The notes beneath the pieces were generated by a model, which was given only the letters and a program-made list of their open reading frames with translations, searched no databases and had not been told where the DNA came from. This document shows, piece by piece, positions 9,793 through 18,400 of a DNA stretch of 64,000 bases; the first letter of the stretch is position 1; each line of letters starts with the position of its first letter. The translations under genes and the position numbers were made by a program. Source of the stretch: Paraflavitalea devenefica (GTDB lineage: Bacteria > Bacteroidota > Bacteroidia > Chitinophagales > Chitinophagaceae); the NCBI RefSeq assembly GCF_011759375.1, contig NZ_JAARML010000003.1:248001-312000 (forward strand). The letters are read 5' to 3'.

Positions 9793-11625
9793 ATGAAACG
9801 ATTTGCCATATACAGCCTCGTCATACTGCCGCTGGTGGCTGGTTCCTGTAAGAAATTCCTGAATAAGGAATATGAATCCTCTTTTACACAGGACTATATT
9901 TACAGCAATGAGGAAGATGCCAGGAAGGCTGTAAATGCCGTATACGCATTGTTCAACCAGGATGCCTTTACTTCCCGGGTATCCAACAACTTTACCGGCA
10001 ACTCTGATATAGAGGTAGGAAGCGTGGGGGCTTCTCCCGATAACTCGCGCAGGGATATCTGGTCATTTGAAGCCACAGATGCCAATGCCGATCTGTTGAC
10101 CGTATTTAACAACGCCTATAGCGCCATCAACAGGGCCAATGACTGTATAGAAGGCATTACCAATAGTCCCTTATATAAAGCGGGTAATGCTACCATGAAA
10201 CAGTTATTGGGCGAAGCGGCTACCCTGCGTGCTTACTGGTATTACCTGTTGGTGAACCACTGGGGCGATGTGCCTTTTAAAACTACTTCCACAAAGTCTG
10301 GCGATAATTTTTATTTGCCCCGTACAGGACGCGATACCATTCTTGCTTTTCTGATAGATGACCTGCGTAAGGCGGAAGAAGGCATGCAATGGGCCAGCGA
10401 CCTCGATTTTGGTATTGAGCGCATCAACCGGGAATTCGTATTGGGCATGATAGCACGCCTTTCCCTCATGAGAGGCGGATATTGGCTCTATCCCGATATG
10501 CAGATGAGAAGAAAGTCAGATTACCTCAACTATTACAAAATAGCCAATGACTATTGTAAGAAATTAATAGAATCAAAGCCGCATACGCTGAATACCGATT
10601 TCAAAAAAATATTCCATAATGAATGCCAGGGCGTAACGCCGCTGAATGATGATGTGTTGTACGAAGTAGCTTTTCAGCCCGGCTTTGGTGATGTGGGCTG
10701 GTGCAATGGTGTGAAGGTGGATGCAGGAACGCACGCCTACGGGTCGGGATCCAACTACCTGAGTTTGCCCCCCAGTTATTATTATTCCTTTGATACACTG
10801 GATAAGCGTCTCGAAGTCACCTGTTCTATTATCTTCTATGACGGTACCCTGCTGGAAACACCCACGGCCGTAACGTCTATTGCTCCGGGTAAATGGAACC
10901 GCTTATGGCTCAAAACAGCGCCCGGATCGGCTTCTGCCAAAGGTACCGGCATTAACTGGCCACTGATGCGGTACAGTGATGTATTGCTGATGCTGGCCGA
11001 AACAGAGAACGAGATCAATAACGGGCCTACCGGTACTGCAAAAGATGCGCTGGCCATGGTGCGGCGCAGGGCATTCGCCACTGAGCATTGGGGCGAAAAA
11101 GTAGACAACTACATCGCAGCACTGGCAGGAAAAGAAGGCTTTTTTGAGGCAATAGTCAATGAACGTGCCTGGGAATTTGGCGGGGAATGCCTGCGTAAAT
11201 ATGACCTGGCCCGCTGGAACATTTATGGCAGGAAGCTCGCAGACGCCATCCAGGCGCTGACCGACATGGGCGCTGATGCCTATGGTGCAGGCCCGGGCGA
11301 TTATACCAACCTGCCGGATTATCTCTATTACAAGAAAAATGATAAGACTGCTGTCTTTTATACCAAATATTCCAAACCTGCAGTCGCTCTCCCGGTAGTA
11401 GATGTGCCCAATAAAGGCGATAATCCCGACGGATATATCCGGGTAAACTGGTTGCGTTCTTTACGCAATACAACTACCGAAGGGCCTGCCGATTTTATCC
11501 TGAGGACCTGGAGAGGCTACAAGGATAATGCGGGTACTGAGCCTGTTCGTTATATCCTCCCGTTGCATTCATCAGTAATTACCAACAGCCAGGGCGTTTT
11601 GAAAAATGACGGATATGGTTACTAA
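9793..11625 (+). CDS. SusD/RagB-family glycan-binding lipoprotein
   Basis: A 610-residue lipoprotein. I chose ATG 9793 (MKRFAIYSLVIL), which gives a lipoprotein signal ending VAGSC; ATG 9778 would add five residues (MKIII) and cannot be excluded. SusD features are clear: the N-terminal KKFLNKEYESSFT segment, TPR-like helices, RAYWYYLLVNHWGDVPF near residue 145, and the C-terminal NERAWEFGGECLRKYDLARW motif. It forms the lid of the SusC transporter at 6526, whose stop codon is 30 bp upstream. The C-terminus ends with ITNSQGVLKNDGYGY. Confidence 0.92.
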   Translation: MKRFAIYSLVILPLVAGSCKKFLNKEYESSFTQDYIYSNEEDARKAVNAVYALFNQDAFTSRVSNNFTGNSDIEVGSVGASPDNSRRDIWSFEATDANADLLTVFNNAYSAINRANDCIEGITNSPLYKAGNATMKQLLGEAATLRAYWYYLLVNHWGDVPFKTTSTKSGDNFYLPRTGRDTILAFLIDDLRKAEEGMQWASDLDFGIERINREFVLGMIARLSLMRGGYWLYPDMQMRRKSDYLNYYKIANDYCKKLIESKPHTLNTDFKKIFHNECQGVTPLNDDVLYEVAFQPGFGDVGWCNGVKVDAGTHAYGSGSNYLSLPPSYYYSFDTLDKRLEVTCSIIFYDGTLLETPTAVTSIAPGKWNRLWLKTAPGSASAKGTGINWPLMRYSDVLLMLAETENEINNGPTGTAKDALAMVRRRAFATEHWGEKVDNYIAALAGKEGFFEAIVNERAWEFGGECLRKYDLARWNIYGRKLADAIQALTDMGADAYGAGPGDYTNLPDYLYYKKNDKTAVFYTKYSKPAVALPVVDVPNKGDNPDGYIRVNWLRSLRNTTTEGPADFILRTWRGYKDNAGTEPVRYILPLHSSVITNSQGVLKNDGYGY

Positions 11626-11638
11626 TAAAACTACTACC

Positions 11639-13234
11639 ATGCAAACCAAACACTTTATTATACAGATCCTGCTCACCTGCTTATGTGCCGTGGCCCTCTT
11701 GCCGGCCTGTAAAAAAGATGACCTCGATAACCCCGTGCGTCTTTTCAGGCCCGTAATCAAGGGGCCGCTGTTATCCGATGGCAATTGGATCGAGGCCAAC
11801 TGGCAAGCTATCAAAGACGCGGAGTCCTATTCCATACAAATAAGCAAGGACACTTTTGAGACTGTCCTGAGAACAATCCTTGTAGATACCAATACGTATA
11901 CATTCGAAGATCTGGAGTGGGACAAGTCATACCAACTGCAGGTACGTGCCAATGCAAAGGATACTGCCTTCAATTCCAAATGGGGCATCCTGGGAGCCAT
12001 TAAAACGTCCAAATTTCCTACTATCCTGAATACGCCTACGATCAACGACATCACGGATGCCGCTGTAAAGGTAAGCTGGACAACCAGTGGCGATCCCGTA
12101 TCTGCCATTAAAATACTTTTGGGGAGTGACAGTTCGGTTGTAAAAGAGGTAGATCTTACAAACGATGATATTTCCAATGCGTATAAGATTGTGTCGGGCC
12201 TGACCTCTGGTACCCAATACATCATCTATCTCTACAGTGGAACCAAAGTGCGCGGATGGGCCGATTTCTCCACCAAAGGAAGCTTCTCCGGGACTATTAT
12301 TGACCTGCGCGAATTTACCAACAGGCCTTCTGTTTTATCAGATACATTGCCACTAATAGATAACGGAAGTACTGTTATTTTAAAGCGCGGAATGACTTAC
12401 CAGGTAGCCGCTGTTGCTTTAAGTAAAACAGTTATTATTGTGAGTGGCGATGACCTCGCTGTGGCAGAACCGGCCACCCTGTTTATGGCAGGTTCCAACT
12501 TTGATATTGCCAGTGGTAGCGTAATTGACTCCATTGTGTTTAATAATGTGAAAATCACCAGCGATGATCTTGCACTTGGTTCCAAATATGTATTTAATGT
12601 CAGCAAGTCGTGCACGGTTGGGAAAATCGTTTTTGAATCCTGCAGAATGCAGTATTTCAGGGGCTTTTTCAGGACAAAAGACAATGCGATGACTATTTCA
12701 TCACTTGTGGTGAATAATTCTGTGATCAGCGATATAGGTAACTATGGCGTGGTGATTGTTGACAATGCCAATGTAAAACTGGAAAACATCGCTGTTACCA
12801 ATTCCACTATTTACCGGGTGGGAGATGCCCAGGGTGTTTTCCGCAATACCCAAAATAGCTTTACCCAGTCCATACGGCTGGAGAATTGCACCTTTAATGA
12901 GGCACCGAATTATAACAGATACCTGGTGGATTTGAACACACAGAGTGCGGCATCCGGCATCACTGTTAAGAATTGCATCTTTGGTATCGGAAAAGCCAGT
13001 GGAGCCAATACTGCCGTAAGAGGAGTAAGAGCCGCTGCAGCTACCGTTGTTACAGGATCGGATAACTACAGTACTTCCGACTATGTGGCTACTTCCAATG
13101 CAGTTCCAGGCACAACACCCTATACCAAAGCATCTACTGCGTTGTTTGCTAATCCGGCGAATGGTGATTTTACCATCATAGACAATACCTTCCCCGGAAA
13201 ATCGACTACAGGCGATCCAAGGTGGAGGCCATAA
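11639..13234 (+). CDS. Surface lipoprotein with FN3 domains and a C-terminal beta-helix (DUF4957/DUF5123 type)
   Basis: A 531-residue lipoprotein. The ATG at 11639 gives a signal ending LLPAC (Cys24), followed by KKDDLD, compatible with surface export. Two fibronectin type III-like domains (about 35-125 and 128-210) precede a right-handed beta-helix (about 220-530) with repeated short strands such as VVNNSVISDIGNYGVVIV and IRLENCTFNEAPN. Proteins with this layout (DUF4957 and DUF5123 families) are regular members of pectin loci, usually right after SusD, and are thought to bind or degrade pectin at the cell surface. No lyase catalytic residues could be named with certainty. It starts 13 bp after the SusD stop, so the genes are surely cotranscribed. 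Confidence 0.75.
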   Translation: MQTKHFIIQILLTCLCAVALLPACKKDDLDNPVRLFRPVIKGPLLSDGNWIEANWQAIKDAESYSIQISKDTFETVLRTILVDTNTYTFEDLEWDKSYQLQVRANAKDTAFNSKWGILGAIKTSKFPTILNTPTINDITDAAVKVSWTTSGDPVSAIKILLGSDSSVVKEVDLTNDDISNAYKIVSGLTSGTQYIIYLYSGTKVRGWADFSTKGSFSGTIIDLREFTNRPSVLSDTLPLIDNGSTVILKRGMTYQVAAVALSKTVIIVSGDDLAVAEPATLFMAGSNFDIASGSVIDSIVFNNVKITSDDLALGSKYVFNVSKSCTVGKIVFESCRMQYFRGFFRTKDNAMTISSLVVNNSVISDIGNYGVVIVDNANVKLENIAVTNSTIYRVGDAQGVFRNTQNSFTQSIRLENCTFNEAPNYNRYLVDLNTQSAASGITVKNCIFGIGKASGANTAVRGVRAAAATVVTGSDNYSTSDYVATSNAVPGTTPYTKASTALFANPANGDFTIIDNTFPGKSTTGDPRWRP

Positions 13235-13282
13235 GAAGCTGTTAATCTGACCCTATGAATACATTATGGTAAAAACAAATTG

Positions 13283-14695
13283 ATGAGACAGATTATATTG
13301 GTGAAAGGACTTATTTATTGCCTCCTGCTATCCTGTACCGCGCAGCAAAACTTAGTGACCTCCGCTCCCGGTGAAAAAGCCATTGCCTTTCCCGGTGCGG
13401 AAGGCTTTGGACAGTATGCTACAGGTGGCAGAGGCGGAAAGGTATTTATAGTGAGCAACCTCAATGATGATGGCCCCGGCAGCTTCCGTGAAGCCGCTAC
13501 AGCCAAAATACCACGCATCATTGTGTTTGCTGTATCAGGCACCATCCACCTGGAAAAAAAGATCACGCTGGCAGGTAACCTTACCATTGCCGGTCAGTCG
13601 GCCCCGGGCGATGGCATCTGCCTGGCCGATCAGCCAGTAAGTATAGGCGGTGATAACATCATCGTCCGTTACCTGCGTTTCCGCATGGGCGATAAATACC
13701 AGCGGGGTGGCATGGTGGATGGCAATGGCGCGGATGATGCCTTTGGCGGTACCCGCCGTAAGCACATCATCATTGATCATTGCAGCCTTAGCTGGAGTAC
13801 CGATGAATTGCTTTCTGTCTATGCCGGCGATAGCTCCACCCTGCAATGGAACCTCCTGGCAGAGCCGCTCAACTACAGCTATCATTTTGAAACAGGTGAT
13901 AAAGACTATGAGCACCATGGCTATGGCGGTATCTGGGGTGGCAGGCACTTATCGGCGCACCACAACCTCATTGCCCATTGCAACAGCCGTACACCAAGAT
14001 TTGATGGCATCCGCAATGCCCCCGAAGAAAATGTAGACTATCGCAACAATGTTATCTACAACTGGGGACACAACAATACCCATGCTGGTGAGGGCGGACG
14101 GTATAACATCGTCAATAATTATTACAAATACGGCCCTTCTACCAACAAGAACGTGAGATACCAGTTGCTGAATCCTTTCAACCGGAAGGACATTCCCTAC
14201 GGTAAATTTTATGTGGCGGGTAACTATGTGGATGAGGCTGCGGAGGTCACCGTCAACAACTGGCTGGGCGTAAAAGTAGGTAATGGCAAAGACGACATGG
14301 CGCAGGTAAAGCTGGAAGCGCCTTTTGATATCGTATCCATCACTACGCAACCGGCAGCAGAAGCCTATACACTTGTATTGCAACAGGCAGGCGCGAGTCT
14401 GCCGAAAAGGGATACAATGGATCAACGGATCGTGAACAATGTGAAGCAAAGAACAGGCAGTTTTGTTGATGTGCAAGGTGGTTTTCCCCATGGCACAGCG
14501 TATGAGCTCACGGTGGGCGCATGGCCTGCTTTACAGTCGGCCCCTGCTCCCGGGGATACAGACAAAGATGGTATGCCCGATCAATGGGAAAAAGCGCACC
14601 AGCTCGATCCTGCTGATAACAGCGATGCCAGCTTGTACACACTCCATAAACAATACACCAACATAGAAATATACCTCAATGAATTGGCGCAGTAA
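13283..14695 (+). CDS. PL1-family pectate lyase lipoprotein
   Basis: A 470-residue lipoprotein. ATG 13283 gives a short signal ending LLLSC (Cys18). The mature protein opens with AIAFPGAEGFGQYATGGRGG, the hallmark start of Bacteroidota PL1 pectate lyases, and carries the beta-helix motif IIIDHCSLSWSTDE near residues 163-176, which corresponds to the WIDH region of the family. A short calcium-binding segment, DTDKDGMPDQW, lies near residue 430, just after the catalytic domain. The enzyme should cleave polygalacturonate by beta-elimination to give unsaturated oligomers. Its N-terminal domain is closely related to residues 36-480 of the giant fusion gene at 15485. It overlaps the next gene by 17 bp. 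Confidence 0.88.
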   Translation: MRQIILVKGLIYCLLLSCTAQQNLVTSAPGEKAIAFPGAEGFGQYATGGRGGKVFIVSNLNDDGPGSFREAATAKIPRIIVFAVSGTIHLEKKITLAGNLTIAGQSAPGDGICLADQPVSIGGDNIIVRYLRFRMGDKYQRGGMVDGNGADDAFGGTRRKHIIIDHCSLSWSTDELLSVYAGDSSTLQWNLLAEPLNYSYHFETGDKDYEHHGYGGIWGGRHLSAHHNLIAHCNSRTPRFDGIRNAPEENVDYRNNVIYNWGHNNTHAGEGGRYNIVNNYYKYGPSTNKNVRYQLLNPFNRKDIPYGKFYVAGNYVDEAAEVTVNNWLGVKVGNGKDDMAQVKLEAPFDIVSITTQPAAEAYTLVLQQAGASLPKRDTMDQRIVNNVKQRTGSFVDVQGGFPHGTAYELTVGAWPALQSAPAPGDTDKDGMPDQWEKAHQLDPADNSDASLYTLHKQYTNIEIYLNELAQ

Positions 14696-15443
14696 AATAA
14701 ATGCCCGGGCAATAGTACTATATGCCGGGATACTCCTGGCATTTTCCCTGCCTCCTGCAAAGAAGATCACCGTATACCTCATTGGCGATTCCACCATGTC
14801 CATCAAGCAGGTCAAAGCTTATCCGGAAACAGGATGGGGAATGCCTTTTGTGTATTTCTTCGATTCTACTGTAACGGTTGATAACCGGGCGCAGAATGGC
14901 AGAAGCACCCGCACCTTCATGGCCGAGAACCGGTGGCAGCCTGTAGTCAATAACTTACAGGAAGGGGATTATGTATTCATCCAGTTTGGCCACAATGATG
15001 AAGTAAAAACAAAAGCCAGCTATACCACGGAAGAGGAATTTAAGAACAACCTCATCAAATATGTTACCGATACCAGGAGCCGGAATGCTATTCCTGTGTT
15101 AGTAACACCGGTGGCGCGCAGGAAATTTGATAGTACCGGCAAACTGGAAAGCACGCATGAGCTCTATTCAGCAATAGTGCGCACCACTGCCCGCGAGCAG
15201 CATGTGCCGCTGATTGACCTTGACAGGAAAAGCCAGGCTTTATTGCAATCCATGGGTGTTGAAAATTCAAAACTCTTATTCCTGCAGTTAAAGCCCGGTG
15301 AACATCCTAACTATCCTGGTGGTAAAGAGGATAACACACATTTTAATGAACTGGGCGCCCGGATGATGGCCGAGATCGTATTGGCCGAAATAAGGACGCT
15401 GAATCTGGAACTGGCCGGAAGAATAACAAAGCCGGCTAAATAA
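14679..15443 (+). CDS. SGNH-hydrolase, rhamnogalacturonan acetylesterase (CE12-like)
   Basis: A 254-residue secreted esterase. It starts inside the end of the PL1 gene (17-bp overlap), which implies translational coupling; no other in-frame ATG lies nearby. After an N-terminal hydrophobic segment, the SGNH blocks are visible: IGDSTMS (catalytic Ser, block I), an Asn in VDNRAQNGRSTRTF, FGHNDE (block III), and DNTHFNELGA with the Asp-x-x-His pair (block V). CE12 enzymes remove acetyl groups from rhamnogalacturonan or homogalacturonan and so expose pectin to lyases. The context between two PL1-containing genes fits this role well. Confidence 0.85.
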   Translation: MNWRSKINARAIVLYAGILLAFSLPPAKKITVYLIGDSTMSIKQVKAYPETGWGMPFVYFFDSTVTVDNRAQNGRSTRTFMAENRWQPVVNNLQEGDYVFIQFGHNDEVKTKASYTTEEEFKNNLIKYVTDTRSRNAIPVLVTPVARRKFDSTGKLESTHELYSAIVRTTAREQHVPLIDLDRKSQALLQSMGVENSKLLFLQLKPGEHPNYPGGKEDNTHFNELGARMMAEIVLAEIRTLNLELAGRITKPAK

Positions 15444-15484
15444 CAATATAAACCCTGCATTTCTAAGAACCATAAACGACTGCT

Positions 15485-18400
15485 ATGCACCTGACTTCTA
15501 CCTTACTACCGTATTACCCCGCCCTGCTGCGTAAAGCCGGGATCTTATTCGTATGCATGATCTGCGCTGTCCTGTGCACGCAGGCACAAATCATTGCCTT
15601 CCCCGGCGCTGAAGGGGCGGGCCGCTTTACTTCCGGTGGGAGGGGAACTGCTGTGCAGCCTACTACTGTTTTTGAAGTAACCAATCTCAATGACGATAAC
15701 AACCCGGGTAGCCTGCGCTATGCTTTGCAGGCTTCAGCCGCTACCTATCCACATAAAACCATTGTATTCCGCGTGTCGGGTACCATTCACCTTACTTCCA
15801 AACTCAACATCCGGAGCAATACTACTATTGCGGGACAAACAGCGCCGGGCGGTGGTATCTGTATTGCCGATCATCCGGTGGTGATCAGTGGCGATAATGT
15901 AATAATCCGTTATCTACGTATACGGATGGGTGATAAAAACCAGGATAAGGGCATGGTAGATGGGAGTGGCAGTGATGATGCCTTCGGTAACCTGGGCAAT
16001 AAAAATATTATTATAGATCACTGCTCCATAAGCTGGAGCTCGGATGAGTGTTTGACTATCTACCGGGGCGATAGCCTTACCGTGCAGTGGAGTATTGTCT
16101 CGGAACCGCTGAACTATTCCTACCATTTTGAGGCAGGTGGCAATGATTACCAGGAGCATGGCTACGGCGGTATCTGGGGATCAAAGAGAGGGTCTTTTCA
16201 CCACAACCTCATTGCACACGTAAAAGGAAGGGCCCCACGCTTTGCAGGCAGCAGTACCTACACGCCCGGAACAGCAGGACAGGAAAATGCCGACTTCCGC
16301 AACAACGTTGTCTACAACTGGATCTCCTATAGCACCAACGGAGGTGAAGGGGGCAACTACAACCTCGTGAACAACTACTACAAATACGGGCCTTCTACTT
16401 CTTCGGGTTCCAGCAGCGGCGTTCCGATCAAAAACATGATCATGAACCCTTCCAAATCCACCGATCTGCCTTACCCGAAACTATACCTTAGTGGCAACTA
16501 TGTGGATGCGTCGGCAGCTATTACAGCCAACAACTGGAAAGGTATGGCGATGGCGGGTGGCTCATTGGCGGATACAACCTTATCGAAAGTGGATCAGCCC
16601 TTTGATATCGCTCCGCTTACAACACATACTGCTACGGAAGCCTATCAACTAGTATTGCAGGGTGCCGGCGCCATGCTGCCGGCAAGAGATACCCTTGACC
16701 AACGCATTGTAAACGACGTAACCAACAGAACAGGCAGGGTCATTGATGTACAGGGGGGATATCCACATGGCACCCCTTATGCGCAAACTGTGAACGCATG
16801 GCCTGCGCTGGCTTCCGGCACACCCCTTGCTGATGATGACCATGATGGTATGCCCAATGCCTGGGAAACAGCGAGAGGATTGAATCCCAACGATGCGTCG
16901 GACAGGGCGGGTATTACAACGGGTGGATATACCAACCTGGAAGTGTACCTGAACACCATTACCAATGGTTCCACGGTGCCCGCTAATGCCGACATGATAG
17001 TGGCCAAAGATGGTACCGGTCATTATACTTCCCTGCAGGCTGCCATAGATGCAGCCCCTACAGGAAGAACAACACCGTTTATCATCTACATAAAAAATGG
17101 CATTTACAAAGAAAAAATAACCATCCCTTCCAATAAACCATTCATTCACCTCATAGGAGAAAGTGCAGCCAATACCATCATTACCTATGATGATTACAGC
17201 GGTAAAATAGTCAATGGGGTAACCATTGGCACCAGCACGTCTGCTACCGTTACCATCAATGCGGCAGACTGCATGGCAGCCAATCTTACCTTTGAAAATT
17301 CTACCGGCTATGCCGGTGATGGCCCACAGGCATTGGCCATCAATGTGGGAGCCGACAGGTGTGCCTTTAAGAACTGCCGCTTTATTGGCGGCCAGGATAC
17401 GGTACTGGCCAATGGTAATGGTAAACGCCAATACTTTAAGAATTGCTACATAGACGGCAATACCGATTTTATCTTCGGTTCTTCCATCGCCGTGTTTGAT
17501 TCCTGTGTCATCTTCCCCCGTGATCGTGTGGATGGCAGCAATGGCGGATATGTCACTGCCGCCAATACGCCGGCGGGCCAAACTTACGGCTACGTGTTCC
17601 GGGATTGCAGGCTAACAAAGAACAGGGGTATTACCAATTATACCCTTGGACGTCCCTGGCAAAACGATGCCAATTCAACCGATGCTACGAGAGCCAACAA
17701 CAAAACAGTGTTCCTGAATGCCGTGATGGGTTCTTCCATTAAACCCGAAGGATGGTCTGCATGGGATGCAGGTACTAATACCAGCGTGATCACCTATGCA
17801 GAATACAAAACCAAAAAATGGGATGGCACACTGCTCAATACCAGTCAGCGGGTGTCCTGGTCAAAACAACTGACAGATGCAGAAGCGGCGGCCTATACCT
17901 TGCCAACCATCTTTGGCGGCTGGGATCCCTGCACTTTATCCTCCTCACTTTGCAGCAGTCAAACAGCGGAAATTGCGGTATCCAACCTGCGGGTACAACG
18001 GGGCTCCAGCCAGTCCACCATCAGTTGGAACCTGAGCTGGCCGCTCACCAATATGAAGTATGAGTTGTATCGCAGTACAGACAGCATCAATTTTACCAAG
18101 ATCAATGAAGTTACGGCTGCTACAGATACCGTGGTGGCTTTTGCTGTTACCGATGCGTTGCCTGTTTTGGGGACTACCTATTACTATTATGTAAAAGCAT
18201 CGCGTTCCGGCATGCCTGCGCACAACAGTAACATTGCTTCCGTGAATGTCAATACACCACTCGACGGGGAGTACCGTTCTGCCGGTTCTGGTTTTTGGAC
18301 CAATGCAGTGAGTGGCAATGGCGCCAATGCCACTTCCATCTGGGAAAAATATGTGGCTTCTTCCTCATCGTGGGTATTGCAGGCTTTAGGAGCGGCTCCC

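Noticed and set aside
16649..17581. 310-residue minus-strand open frame within the PL1-CE8 fusion gene
   Set aside because: It is antisense to well-matched PL1 and CE8 motifs, has Ile/Gly-rich shadow composition, and shows no domain or signal.
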